The notes: generated by a model not told the origin, from the sequence alone. Shown: positions 28,941-38,074, counted from the stretch's first letter. The stretch: 64,000 bases of DNA from Marinobacter oulmenensis (GCF_014201735.1 NZ_JACHFE010000001.1:434001-498000); one strand, 5' to 3'. Translations and numbers: made by a program.

Positions 28941-29867
28941 ATGTATGATTTTCAGGAACTTGAAGCCTTTGTGTCGGTGGTCCGGACCGGGAGCCTGACC
29001 GCCAGCACCCGGGATCTTGGGCTGCCAAAGTCCACGCTCAGCCGGAGGATCCGGCAACTGGAAGAGGCGGTTGGCCAGCCCCTGCTATTACGCCAGTCCC
29101 GCCGGATCCTTCCCAATGAGGCGGGGCGGGTGTTTTACCGCTACAGCAATGACATGCTCGAACTGGCCTCCCAGGGCCGTGAAGCCCTGGACGAATTGCG
29201 TGAGGAAGTCAGCGGCAGGCTGTCGCTGCGCTGTCACGAAAGTTTTGTTCGGGGCTGGTTTTCCAAGCTGGTTGAGTCGTTCATGGAATCGCATCCGGAC
29301 CTGCGTGTGGCGATCGGTACCCAGCGAGCCGTGCCCGAGAGCCTGGACAGTGATGTCTGCATCTGGCTGGGTCCGGTGGGTGACACGGCCCTGCGTCAGG
29401 AAAACCTGGGCAACCTGACCCAGGGGGTCTATGGCAGCCCGGACTACTTCAGAGAGCATGGCTCGCCGCAGACCCCGGGCGATCTGGACGATCATCGCTG
29501 GGTGGACCTGCTCGGTGATAGCGCCGAGGGTGTGGTACTCCGGCACTCGCGGTTGGGCGTCTACCCGCTGACAGTACCTGACAGAGGGCTGACGGTGGAC
29601 CAGTTGAGTGTCCAGGGCGATGCCATTGCCAGTGGACGGGGGCTTGGGCTGATGCCTCACTGGCTGGTGGAAAAGCGGTTGCAGGCCCATCCCGGCACAC
29701 TCGAGCCCTGCCTGACTGAATGGCAGGGGCCGGCGCTGCCGGTGACCATGCTGTATCCCCATGGCCATCTCCCGCGCCGCGTCAGAGCCTTTTTGGCTAA
29801 TATCCGGGCCGCCGTCCCCGCTGCCTGGGGGCAGTCAGTGTCTGTCGAAGGCGAGAACGTTCCGTAA
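28941..29867 (+). CDS. LysR-family transcriptional regulator
   Basis: 308 residues from the ATG at 28941, chosen to give the usual MYDFQELEAFVSVVRTGS N-terminus; in-frame starts at 28905 and 28932 are possible. The helix-turn-helix is at about residues 17-45 (SLTASTRDLGLPKSTLSRRIRQLEE). The C-terminal half is the periplasmic-binding-protein-like effector domain. It lies between the siderophore importer and the TonB receptor. Control of this iron locus is an inference from position only. Confidence 0.88.
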   Translation: MYDFQELEAFVSVVRTGSLTASTRDLGLPKSTLSRRIRQLEEAVGQPLLLRQSRRILPNEAGRVFYRYSNDMLELASQGREALDELREEVSGRLSLRCHESFVRGWFSKLVESFMESHPDLRVAIGTQRAVPESLDSDVCIWLGPVGDTALRQENLGNLTQGVYGSPDYFREHGSPQTPGDLDDHRWVDLLGDSAEGVVLRHSRLGVYPLTVPDRGLTVDQLSVQGDAIASGRGLGLMPHWLVEKRLQAHPGTLEPCLTEWQGPALPVTMLYPHGHLPRRVRAFLANIRAAVPAAWGQSVSVEGENVP

Positions 29868-29925
29868 ACCGGAACGGATCATTCCGGCATCAATCAGCTT
29901 TCCGTGTGTTAATGTTCGCCGCACT

Positions 29926-29944
29926 GATAATGATTCGCATCTGC
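29926..29944. promoter_or_regulatory. Possible Fur box upstream of the TonB receptor
   Basis: GATAATGATTCGCATCTGC keeps the first nine Fur-box bases and 13 of 19 overall, 59 bases before the receptor ATG. A second GATAATTA lies at about 29949. Weaker than 28864-28882. Confidence 0.5.
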
Positions 29945-30003
29945 CAGTGATAATTAAATCCTGCAGTTGCGGTGAGCGCAACATTGAACACAAGGAGTGA
30001 TTC

Positions 30004-32070
30004 ATGCCCCGTCGTATTTCCCTGCTGGCGTCAGCCATCGCCATGGCGACTGCCGGTTCCCCGGCGTTTGCCCAGTCCGAACCCATGGAACTTGGCGAGA
30101 TCGTGGTGACCGCTGCCGGCTTTGAACAGAACATTTCTGACGCACCGGCCAGTATTTCCACCATTTCCGGTGACGAGCTGGAAAAAAAGTCCTACAGCAG
30201 CATCGTAGACGCGGTGAATAACATTCCTGGGGTATTCGTCACCGGTGGCGGCGCCTCCCAGGACATCAGCATCCGGGGCATGGACAGCAGCTACACTCTG
30301 TATCTGATCGATGGCCGGCCCATATCCGACGGGCGTTCGGTCAACACCAACGGCACCGATGGCGGCAAACAGATTGGCCTGCCGCCGGTCTCCATGATTG
30401 AGCGGGTGGAAGTAATCCGTGGCCCCATGTCATCGCTGTATGGCTCCAGTGCCATGGGCGGTGTGATCAACATCATCACCAAGAAGCCGACCGATGAGTT
30501 TTCCGGGTCCATTACCACGGAATACAACCATTCCCTGAATGACATCAACAACGATGGGCAACAGGTAAGCTTCTCCACGTCCGCGCCGATCATCAAGGGA
30601 CTGCTGGGTGCCCAGGTGCATGGTAGCTGGCTGGGGCTGGAGGAAGCCGACTACATCGGTGGCGATGATAACGCGGAGAGTACCCCGGAAACGGATACCC
30701 GCCAGGGCGGCGTCGAGCTCTATCTGACGCCGGATGAGGAAAACGAATTCACCCTGGGCTATACCTCCTCCACCAAGGAATACACCCACCGCCCCGGTGC
30801 CAGCATTCCGCTGATGGGTGGCCGGGGTGGCAACACACCCAACGAAGTCAGCACCACCCGTTACGACAAGGATGTGTACACCGTCGGTCACAAGGGCAAC
30901 TACGGCAACCTGATGACGGACACCTACCTGCAGCACGACGTGTCCGAACGTATCCAGGAAGACGAAAAGAAAGAGGACCTGACCACGTTCAACACCCAGG
31001 CTACCTACTTCTGGGGTGAGCACGTGCTCACCATGGGCGGCCAGTACAAGGAGGAGGAGCTGGTTGATGAAAGCAACGGGCTGCTGAGCGCCAATGTTCC
31101 CGGGGCGGTCCGCAGTGTTGATCGCTGGCTCGCCTCGCTCTATGCGGAAATGGAGTGGCGCCTGACCGACAAGCTCAACCTGACCACCGGTGTGCGTTAC
31201 GACGACGATGAGCTGTTTGGGGGGCACCTGTCTCCGCGGGTCTATGCGAACTACCATGCCACACCGCAATGGACCCTTAAGGGCGGGATTTCCACCGGTT
31301 ATCGCCAGCCGGGACTGTCTGATGCCACCGAAGGCTTTGGCCGCGGCACCGGCGGCGGTGACTGGCGTAACATCCCCAACCGGAATAACCCGCGGGCGCT
31401 GATCATCGGTAATGAGGATCTGGATCCGGAAACCAGCACCAACTACGAGTTCGGGTTTGTCTACCAGAACCCCGCCCGGACACTGAACACCAGTGCCATG
31501 CTGTTCTTCACCCAGTTCGACGACAAGATCGCCGAGGACCGTCTGTGCGAAACCGCGAACCCGGACCGCTACGACCCGTCCACCTGGGACTGCAGCTATC
31601 AGGGCGTGACTTACCAGTTTGTCGGCACCCGCAGCAACATTTCCGAGGCGGAAATGCAGGGGGTGGAACTGACCATGGATTACGACATCACCCGCGATGT
31701 TCGCCTGAGCTCCAGTTACACCTACACCGAATCCGAGCAGAAAACCGGAGAGTTCGCCGGCGAGCCGCTGAACCGGGTTCCCAAACACATGGCCAATGTG
31801 TCGGTTGACTGGCAGGCCACTACGGACCTGAGCCTTTGGGCCCAGGGCAATTACCGGGGCAAGACCAGCGATTACCTCAGCCGCACCAGCATGGGCGACG
31901 GCACGCCGGATTACGGCTTTGTGGATGTGGGCCTGGTCTACAACCTGAGCAGCAGCGCCCGTATGAAAGCCGGCATCTATAACCTGGCCAATGACGAAGT
32001 GACCAACGACGACTACGAAGTGGTCCTGGACGGCCGCATGCTCAACGTCGGCCTGACCGTCGATTTCTGA
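30004..32070 (+). CDS. TonB-dependent catecholate siderophore receptor (IrgA/FepA/CirA type)
   Basis: 688 residues with a signal peptide (cleavage after SPAFA), a short TonB-box-like ELGEIVVTA, a plug domain (about 40-160) and a 22-strand barrel. The plug sequence YLIDGRPISDGRSVNTNGTDGG and RVEVIRGPMSSLYGSSAMGGVINIITKK is close to the IrgA/CirA/FepA group that takes up ferric catecholates. The C-terminus ends in Phe (VGLTVDF). An AAGGAG ribosome site precedes the ATG. The next gene, 15 bases downstream, is a binding lipoprotein. Confidence 0.93.
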   Translation: MPRRISLLASAIAMATAGSPAFAQSEPMELGEIVVTAAGFEQNISDAPASISTISGDELEKKSYSSIVDAVNNIPGVFVTGGGASQDISIRGMDSSYTLYLIDGRPISDGRSVNTNGTDGGKQIGLPPVSMIERVEVIRGPMSSLYGSSAMGGVINIITKKPTDEFSGSITTEYNHSLNDINNDGQQVSFSTSAPIIKGLLGAQVHGSWLGLEEADYIGGDDNAESTPETDTRQGGVELYLTPDEENEFTLGYTSSTKEYTHRPGASIPLMGGRGGNTPNEVSTTRYDKDVYTVGHKGNYGNLMTDTYLQHDVSERIQEDEKKEDLTTFNTQATYFWGEHVLTMGGQYKEEELVDESNGLLSANVPGAVRSVDRWLASLYAEMEWRLTDKLNLTTGVRYDDDELFGGHLSPRVYANYHATPQWTLKGGISTGYRQPGLSDATEGFGRGTGGGDWRNIPNRNNPRALIIGNEDLDPETSTNYEFGFVYQNPARTLNTSAMLFFTQFDDKIAEDRLCETANPDRYDPSTWDCSYQGVTYQFVGTRSNISEAEMQGVELTMDYDITRDVRLSSSYTYTESEQKTGEFAGEPLNRVPKHMANVSVDWQATTDLSLWAQGNYRGKTSDYLSRTSMGDGTPDYGFVDVGLVYNLSSSARMKAGIYNLANDEVTNDDYEVVLDGRMLNVGLTVDF

Positions 32071-32085
32071 CCGGAGGAACCCTGA

Positions 32086-32940
32086 ATGACTTCACTGAAA
32101 ACACTGATGGCCGGCGCGCTGGCGGCGCTGACCCTGGCCGGCTGTGCCGCAACACCGGAGACCTCCGGGCCGAGCGTGGTAAGTTACGACCACGGGGCCC
32201 TGGATACGCTGCTGGAACTGGGCGTGGGCGATCGCGTTCTTGCCGTTCCCCAGCAGGGACTGCCGGATTATCTGTCGGACCTGGCCGGCAGGCTCCCGGA
32301 TGCCGGCAGCCTCAAGGAACCGGACCTGGATACGCTGGCCCGGCTTGACCCGGACCTGGTGATCATGACCGGACGCCAGGGCGAGGCCATTGATGATGTA
32401 AGGGCGATGACCCGGGTTAAAGAACTGGCCACGCCGGAGGGCGATTACCGCGAGGCGATCACCGAACGCGTGCAGGACCTGGCCGGACTCTATGGCGTTC
32501 AGGACCGGGCCGGTGAGGCGCTGGCGTCACTATGGCAATACGTGGATCGTCAGAAAAACCGTCTGGCGGATGCCGGCACGATCACGGTTGTGACCCACAA
32601 CGACGGCCATTTCTCCCTCCGTGACGAGGCCGTGGTCTACGATCTGCTGGCGCTGACGCCGGCGCCGGTACCTGACACGGTGGAGCCGATTCACCGGGGC
32701 ACCCGAATCTTCTACCCGGTCGATCTGGATACCCTGGCCGGTATGGCGCCCGATGTTCTGCTGGTGGTGGACCGGAGCGCTGCCATCGGTGCCGAGCCAC
32801 TGGATGCGGGCTGGCTGCGTGACGCCCTGCCGGATGGCACCCGCATGGTGGTTCTGGACCCGGGGCTCTGGTACCTGTCGGGTGGTGGCCTGATGAGTGT
32901 GCGTCTGCAGGTAGGTGAAGTGGTGAACGCGGTCCAGTAA
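32086..32940 (+). CDS. FatB/CeuE-type ferric siderophore-binding lipoprotein
   Basis: 284 residues. The lipoprotein signal ends with LAGC (Cys20). The mature part has VVSYDHGALDTLLELGVGDRVLAVP and TLKEPD-like SLKEPDLDTLARLDPDLVIMTGR, the pattern of the FatB/CeuE/FpuA group that binds anguibactin, enterobactin fragments or petrobactin. It follows the receptor gene with a GGAGG-type site, so receptor and binding protein are co-expressed. This is a second binding protein for the locus, besides 27864-28823. Confidence 0.87.
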   Translation: MTSLKTLMAGALAALTLAGCAATPETSGPSVVSYDHGALDTLLELGVGDRVLAVPQQGLPDYLSDLAGRLPDAGSLKEPDLDTLARLDPDLVIMTGRQGEAIDDVRAMTRVKELATPEGDYREAITERVQDLAGLYGVQDRAGEALASLWQYVDRQKNRLADAGTITVVTHNDGHFSLRDEAVVYDLLALTPAPVPDTVEPIHRGTRIFYPVDLDTLAGMAPDVLLVVDRSAAIGAEPLDAGWLRDALPDGTRMVVLDPGLWYLSGGGLMSVRLQVGEVVNAVQ

Positions 32941-32949
32941 AATGGCCCC

Positions 32950-33801
32950 ATGAAACTGATCCTCAGCCGTAAAGGCTTTGACAGCGCCTCCGGAGGATGC
33001 CCGAACCCGGTGTTTCCGGATGGCCGCTGTCTGGCCCTGCCCATTCCCGACCCGCAATCCCCGATCCGTTACAGCCAGATCCGTCACCAGGGCGCCAGTC
33101 TTGGCCGGCTGGTGGCGCAACTGACCGGCCAGCCGGCGTTTTCCCGCCGTGGTGCCCACCTGGATCCGGACCTCCTGGCCGACGCGTTGCCCCGGCAAGC
33201 CGGCTGGCGGCCACTGCTGGGACAGCACAGTTCCGCCCAGGCGCACCTGGCCAACCATGGGGTGGCCGAGGGCGACCTGTTTCTTTTCTTCGCCCTGTTC
33301 CAGCCGGTGGAACCGTTCCGGGGCCGCTGGCGCTTTGTGCCGGGCAGCCAGGCATTCCACAGCCTCTGGGGCTGGCTTCAGGTGGCGGAGGTCTGGCCGC
33401 TGGACGGAACCCGATCGGTGCCGGCCTGGGCCGCCTACCATCCCCACCTTCACGGTGATCGCTCCCGGCACAACTGCCTGTATGTGGGCCGGGATCGCCT
33501 GGCATTGCCGGGACGTCAGACCAACCTTCCCGGTGCCGGCATCCTGTCCACCCTGACCGGGGCGCATCGGCTGACCGAGCCCGGAGCGACCCGCGTCACG
33601 GACTGGCGACTGCCTGCCGCGTTCCTGCCCGGTACCGGCCGTGTGCCGCTGAGTTACCACCACAAACCCGAGCGCTGGTCTGAAACACACGATGGCTGGT
33701 GTCGGCTGCGCAGCGCAGCCCGGGGCCAGGAGTTTGTTCTGGACCTGGACGACTATCCGGCGGTGATTGACTGGCTGGCCAGTCCCGGACTGCTGGGCTG
33801 A
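32950..33801 (+). CDS. Nmad3-family protein (nucleotide modification associated domain 3)
   Basis: 283 residues. The N-terminus MKLILSRKGFDSASGGCPNP, then FPDGRCLALPIPD and SPIRYSQIRHQG, matches what I recall of the Nmad3 domain, found by genome context near base-modification genes. HLHGDRSRHNCLYVGRDRL and the aspartate-rich tail are further conserved-looking parts. No DNA-modification partner, phage gene or methylase is adjacent. The gene starts 9 bases after the binding lipoprotein and is probably read through from it. Biochemical activity is unknown. Confidence 0.75.
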   Translation: MKLILSRKGFDSASGGCPNPVFPDGRCLALPIPDPQSPIRYSQIRHQGASLGRLVAQLTGQPAFSRRGAHLDPDLLADALPRQAGWRPLLGQHSSAQAHLANHGVAEGDLFLFFALFQPVEPFRGRWRFVPGSQAFHSLWGWLQVAEVWPLDGTRSVPAWAAYHPHLHGDRSRHNCLYVGRDRLALPGRQTNLPGAGILSTLTGAHRLTEPGATRVTDWRLPAAFLPGTGRVPLSYHHKPERWSETHDGWCRLRSAARGQEFVLDLDDYPAVIDWLASPGLLG

Positions 33802-33804
33802 TGC

Positions 33805-34425
33805 TCAGGCTCGCTTGAAGCTGGCAAGGGCCACGGCAGCGGTGACAAAGAGCCCGCCGAACAGCCGGTTCATCTGGCGCTGGCGGCGGGGTGTGGTCAT
33901 GAATCGCAACAGTTGGCTGGCCAGCAGGGCGTAACCCAGCATCACCAGACAGTCCACCAGAATCAGCGTGGTACCCATGGTCACCAGTTGCGGGCCATGG
34001 GGTGCCTCCGCCACCAGGAACTGGGGAAAGAGCGCAATCAGAAAAACGGTGGCCTTTGGGTTGGTGACGTTGACCAGGGCCGCATCCCAGAACTGGCGGC
34101 GGGGGCTGATGTCCGGTTCTTCGTTTTCATCGACCGCCAGTACCGGCTCACGCCACTTCTGTATGCCCAGCCAGATCAGGTAGGCCACACCGATCCATTT
34201 GATGACGGTCAGCAGGGTGGCTGACGACGCGACCAGTGCGCCCAGGCCCGCACCCACCAGCACAATCTGCGCACCATACCCCAACTGCAGGCCCAGAATG
34301 GCCGGCAGGGACCGTTTGACGCCAAAGCGAACGCCGTTGCTCATGGTATTCACCGCTCCGGCGCCCGGCGACAGGCTGATCAGGACGGCGGCGATCAGAA
34401 AGGTAAGCCAGAGGGTGAGTGTCAT
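33805..34425 (-). CDS. LysE/RhtB-family amino acid exporter
   Basis: 206 residues from ATG 34425 (MTLTLWLTFLIAAVLISLSPG); the frame is open to 34608 but those residues are not LysE-like and overlap the divergent ParA gene. About six membrane helices. The family signature SPGAGAVNTMSNGVRFG is present near the N-terminus and NVTNPKATVFLIALFPQF in the middle. It exports an amino acid or homoserine-like compound, not assignable from sequence. It converges with the Nmad3 gene, with 3 bases between stops. Confidence 0.9.
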   Translation of the reverse strand: MTLTLWLTFLIAAVLISLSPGAGAVNTMSNGVRFGVKRSLPAILGLQLGYGAQIVLVGAGLGALVASSATLLTVIKWIGVAYLIWLGIQKWREPVLAVDENEEPDISPRRQFWDAALVNVTNPKATVFLIALFPQFLVAEAPHGPQLVTMGTTLILVDCLVMLGYALLASQLLRFMTTPRRQRQMNRLFGGLFVTAAVALASFKRA

Positions 34426-34606
34426 GGCGCAGTGTCCTCGTTGAATAGCAGGCGACCATTCTAGCACCAAACCGCTTTGCCTGCCGCCCGACCCGGCGCC
34501 CGGGACCCAGAGGAGCGGCGTCATAAAACCGTAACAGGGCACGACGATCCAACTGTTATCCTGTAGTGTTTTTATAACGGAATGACCACGGCAGGAGTGA
34601 GGCAGC

Positions 34607-35350
34607 ATGAGGATAATTGCGTTCTACAGTCCGAAGGGCGGTGTTGGTAAAACGGCGGCGGCGGTCAACATTGCCTACCTGGCCAGCCAGAATAATTGCC
34701 AGACCCTTCTGTGGGACCTGGATCCCCAGGGTGCCTCCAGTTTCTATCTGGCCGGTGCCGAGCCGGTTAAAGGTCGCAAGCTCTCGAAGCTGTTGGAAGG
34801 CAAGTCTCCGATGGCCAAGTTCATTCATGACGACGTCTATCCGGGGCTGGATTTTATCCCCGCGCACAGCAGCTTCCGGAATTTCGACATCAAGCTTGAG
34901 CAGGAGTCCGGTGATAACCAGCTCAAGAAACTGCTGGCGCCACTTTCTGAGGAAACCAGCCTGGTGGTTCTGGACTGCCCGCCGACACTGTCCCGCCTGA
35001 CCGAGCAGGTGCTGAATGCCGCTGATAAGGTGTACGTACCCCTGGTGCCCACCTGGCTGTCGATGAACAGCTGGAACCAGTTGTATGACTTTGCCAAGGA
35101 CAAGAAACTCGGTGCCAAGAAGCTGAGGCCCTTTTTCTCCATGGTCGATCGTCGCAAGAACCTGCACCGGGAACTGGTCGAGCGTGGCCCGGAATTGATG
35201 GCCAACTGCACCAATGTGGCGGTGCCCTACGCCAGCGTGGTGGAACGCATGGGAGAGGAAGGACTGCCCCTGGAAAAACTGGCACCCAACACGCCGGCAG
35301 CGGCCGCCTACCGCAAGCTTTGGCAGACTATCCAGAAGGATCTCTGGTGA
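34607..35350 (+). CDS. Orphan ParA/MinD-type ATPase
   Basis: 247 residues. The deviant Walker A motif KGGVGKT (residues 10-16) carries the signature lysine of ParA ATPases. Walker A' LLWDLDPQGASS and Walker B VVLDCPPTLSRL follow. No parB-like gene or parS cluster is visible next to it, so it is not an obvious plasmid partition pair. Chromosomal orphans of this type position various cargos. The gene stands alone between lysE and cfa and is followed by a long perfect hairpin. Confidence 0.88.
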   Translation: MRIIAFYSPKGGVGKTAAAVNIAYLASQNNCQTLLWDLDPQGASSFYLAGAEPVKGRKLSKLLEGKSPMAKFIHDDVYPGLDFIPAHSSFRNFDIKLEQESGDNQLKKLLAPLSEETSLVVLDCPPTLSRLTEQVLNAADKVYVPLVPTWLSMNSWNQLYDFAKDKKLGAKKLRPFFSMVDRRKNLHRELVERGPELMANCTNVAVPYASVVERMGEEGLPLEKLAPNTPAAAAYRKLWQTIQKDLW

Positions 35351-35442
35351 GGGCTGCGGCCCTCCATTAGCAAGCAAGCTATTGCCTCGATTAACAGATT
35401 TAACCCCAGATTCCCCGAATTTGTCCTAGATTTAGCGAAGGG

Positions 35443-35488
35443 AACCTCTTAATCACTCCAGGCTGCCGCTTGGAGTGATTAAGAGGTT
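35443..35488. terminator. Perfect 18-bp hairpin between parA-like gene and cfa
   Basis: AACCTCTTAATCACTCCA (35443-35460), a 10-base loop GGCTGCCGCT, then its exact complement (35471-35488). The right arm runs into TTTCTCTCACG, a weak T tract, so rightward termination is possible. The stem is longer and less GC-rich than a usual terminator, and cfa starts 37 bases later. It may also act in the cfa leader. Confidence 0.6.
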
Positions 35489-35525
35489 TCTCTCACGTCT
35501 TTTCTGACAGAGGGGGGGAAGCGTT

Positions 35526-36695
35526 TTGTCTACGATCACCTCGAATGGGCCCGGCCATGACAGTCATCGATGGGGGCTACGCCGGTCCTCGTCCGAGCAG
35601 TACCTGCGTGAGCTGCTCAAGCAGGCAGATATTGAAATCAATGGCCACCATAGCTGGGACCTGCGTCTGAATGACCCCAATGCTGCCGAGCAGATTCTTG
35701 CCCGGGGCAGCCTCGGGCTGGGGGAAAGCTACATGGCCGGTGAATGGGATTGTGACCGTCTGGATCAGTTCTTCCATCGCCTGCTCAAAGCCCGTTTGCA
35801 TCATCAGGTGCGGCCGTCGCGCGCACTGTTCCACATCCTCCGGGCGCGACTGCTTAATCGCCAGAACAGCCGCCGGGCCTGGCAGGTCGGGGAGCACCAC
35901 TACGACCTGGGCAATGCCTTTTACCGGTCCATGCTGGATTCCCGGATGACCTACACCTGCGGCTACTGGAAAGACGCCCGGACCCTGGAGCAGGCACAGG
36001 AGGCCAAGCTTGACCTTATTTGTCGCAAACTGAAGCTGGAGCCCGGTATGCGGGTGCTCGACATCGGTTGCGGGTGGGGCAGTTTCATGAGCTACGCCGC
36101 CGAGCATTACGGGGTTGAGTGCGTTGGGGTGACGGTCTCCCGGGAACAGACCGCCTGGGCCCAGCAGCAATACCCCCATCTCCCGCTGGAATTCCGCCTG
36201 CAGGATTACCGGGAGGTGCAGGGACAGTTTGATCGTATTGTCAGCGTAGGGATGTTCGAGCACGTGGGGCGGAAAAACTACCGGGCCTTCATGGCAGTGG
36301 CGCATCGCTGCCTGGCGGAGGATGGGCTGTTCCTGCTGCATACCATCGGTACCCGGGAAGATGCCGCCGGTTCTGATCCCTGGATGGACCGCTACATCTT
36401 CCCCAATGGCGAGCTGCCCACCCTGAGCCAGATCAGCAGTGCTACGCGGGGCCTGTTTGATGTTGAGGACCTGCACAATTTCGGCCCTGATTACGACCGC
36501 ACGCTGATGGCCTGGTACGACAATTTCCGCGCCGCCTGGCCGGAGTTCCGGGAGCAGCTCGGCGACCGTTTCTGTCGCATGTGGACCTACTACCTCATGG
36601 CCTGCGCTGGCGCCTTCCGTTCCCGGGAGATTCACCTATGGCAGTGGGTGCTGTCCCGGGATGGCCTGGAAGGCGGTTATGACCGGGTAAGCTAG
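35526..36695 (+). CDS. cfa: Cyclopropane-fatty-acyl-phospholipid synthase
   Basis: 389 residues. Uses S-adenosylmethionine to cyclopropanate unsaturated phospholipid chains. The N-terminal lipid-binding part includes GSLGLGESYMAGEWDCDRLDQFF. The methyltransferase half has VLDIGCGWGSFMSYAAEHYG and IVSVGMFEHVG, and the C-terminal AGAFRSREIHLWQ region carries the conserved cysteine. The start is TTG at 35526: an AGGGGGGGAA ribosome site lies 5 bases upstream and no in-frame ATG occurs before the conserved region. The last 4 bases overlap the stop of the convergent MocR gene. Confidence 0.95.
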   Translation: MSTITSNGPGHDSHRWGLRRSSSEQYLRELLKQADIEINGHHSWDLRLNDPNAAEQILARGSLGLGESYMAGEWDCDRLDQFFHRLLKARLHHQVRPSRALFHILRARLLNRQNSRRAWQVGEHHYDLGNAFYRSMLDSRMTYTCGYWKDARTLEQAQEAKLDLICRKLKLEPGMRVLDIGCGWGSFMSYAAEHYGVECVGVTVSREQTAWAQQQYPHLPLEFRLQDYREVQGQFDRIVSVGMFEHVGRKNYRAFMAVAHRCLAEDGLFLLHTIGTREDAAGSDPWMDRYIFPNGELPTLSQISSATRGLFDVEDLHNFGPDYDRTLMAWYDNFRAAWPEFREQLGDRFCRMWTYYLMACAGAFRSREIHLWQWVLSRDGLEGGYDRVS

Positions 36696-38074
36696 CCGCC
36701 CGGTTCCACGACTTCTTTGCGGAGAAACTCCAGCAAGCGCGGGTTGCGGGCATGGGCGATGTTGATCCTCAGCGCCTGGCCGCTTTCATCGTTCGCCAGG
36801 GTGAACAGGTGCCCGGGAGCCAGGAAAATACCCTGGGCGGAGGCCCGGTGTGCCAGCTCGACTGTATCCACATGCCCGGGCAACGGACACCAGACATAGT
36901 AGCCGCCGGTTGGCGGGTGTACCTGGTTGAGGCCGATGCTGCCCAGGGCTGTCACGGCTTCGGCCCCGGCTTTTGCAACCCGGTCCCGAAGCCGGGTCAT
37001 GTGGCGTCGGTAGCGGCCCCGGATAATCATCTCGTGGATCATGCCCTCGATCGCGCTGGAGCCGTTCACCACCGTCAGCATCTTGATGTCAGTCAGAGAG
37101 TGAATCAGTTTCCGGCTGGCGGCAATATAGCCACAGCGGAGGCTGGCAGACAGGGTTTTGGAGAAAGTGCCCACGTAGATCACACGGTTGAGTGCGTCCA
37201 GTGATGCCAGATGGGGGGTTGCGCGGGGCAGGATATCGCCGAACGGGTCGTCCTCGATGATGGTGAGATCGTGCTGTTCTGCAATCCGCAGCACCGCATG
37301 CATATTCTGCAACGACATGGACGTGCCGGTGGGGTTGTGGGCCATGGGCTGGACAAACAGCAGTCGTGGCCGGTAGGTCCGGATGGCCTGCTCCAGTTGC
37401 TCGATATCCAGCCCCTCCGGGCCCCGGGGAACACCGATGGTCCTGGCCCGTTGTAGCCGGAGTTTGCCGAACATTGGGTAATAGCCCGGGGTTTCCACCA
37501 GTACCGGATCCCCAGTATCCACAAAGTGTCGGACAATCAGGTCCAGTGCGTGATTGGCGCCAAAGGTGAGCAGGATCTGGTCTGGATGGGCGTTGATGGC
37601 CCGGTCCAGCAGCGTGCGTGAGATATCCTCCCGCAGCCCCATGAGTCCCTGTGGGTTGCCGTATTCAAATCCGTCACTGTCATTGCCTGTGCCAATCCGT
37701 TTGAACTGACGACGGATGTCTGCGTTTTCCATCCAGCTTGCCGGCAGGCGCCCGTCACCGGCTCGTACTTCGTAATGCTGGTTCAGCTGTTCTCTGAGCA
37801 GCGATACCAGGTCCACCGCCTCGGTAAAGTGTTCCGGCTTGATGTCCGGGCGTGCTGGCCTGGCCGCTTCCACATAGAAACCGGAGCCCCGTCTGGGGCG
37901 AACATAACCGGTGGCGACCAGCCGGTCGTAGGCATCGATAATCGTATTCTTCGATACCCCGAAGCTCTCGGCGGCGCTGCGAATGGAGGGCAGTCGGGAC
38001 CCTGCTGCCAGGTCTCCCTGTTCAATCTGGCCGATGATTCTGTCTGCGATCTGCTGGGCTCGTGCAGTCTGCAT
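36692..38074 (-). CDS. MocR-type regulator (GntR helix-turn-helix fused to aminotransferase)
   Basis: 460 residues. The N-terminal GntR winged helix domain is at about 1-70 (SRLPSIRSAAESFGVSKNTIIDAYDRL), followed by a linker and a class I aminotransferase-like domain from about 110. The PLP-lysine region is VGTFSKTLSASLRCGYI. MocR proteins sense PLP-linked or amino-group ligands and usually control divergent genes. Here the divergent genes are a TRAP transporter and mevalonate-type catabolic enzymes. This partner is unusual for MocR, so the regulatory link is an inference from position and from the repeated boxes at 38089-38148. Confidence 0.9.
   Translation of the reverse strand: MQTARAQQIADRIIGQIEQGDLAAGSRLPSIRSAAESFGVSKNTIIDAYDRLVATGYVRPRRGSGFYVEAARPARPDIKPEHFTEAVDLVSLLREQLNQHYEVRAGDGRLPASWMENADIRRQFKRIGTGNDSDGFEYGNPQGLMGLREDISRTLLDRAINAHPDQILLTFGANHALDLIVRHFVDTGDPVLVETPGYYPMFGKLRLQRARTIGVPRGPEGLDIEQLEQAIRTYRPRLLFVQPMAHNPTGTSMSLQNMHAVLRIAEQHDLTIIEDDPFGDILPRATPHLASLDALNRVIYVGTFSKTLSASLRCGYIAASRKLIHSLTDIKMLTVVNGSSAIEGMIHEMIIRGRYRRHMTRLRDRVAKAGAEAVTALGSIGLNQVHPPTGGYYVWCPLPGHVDTVELAHRASAQGIFLAPGHLFTLANDESGQALRINIAHARNPRLLEFLRKEVVEPGG

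Noticed and set aside
30430..31788. 452-codon open frame on the minus strand
   Set aside because: Antisense to the TonB receptor; no coding signature of its own.
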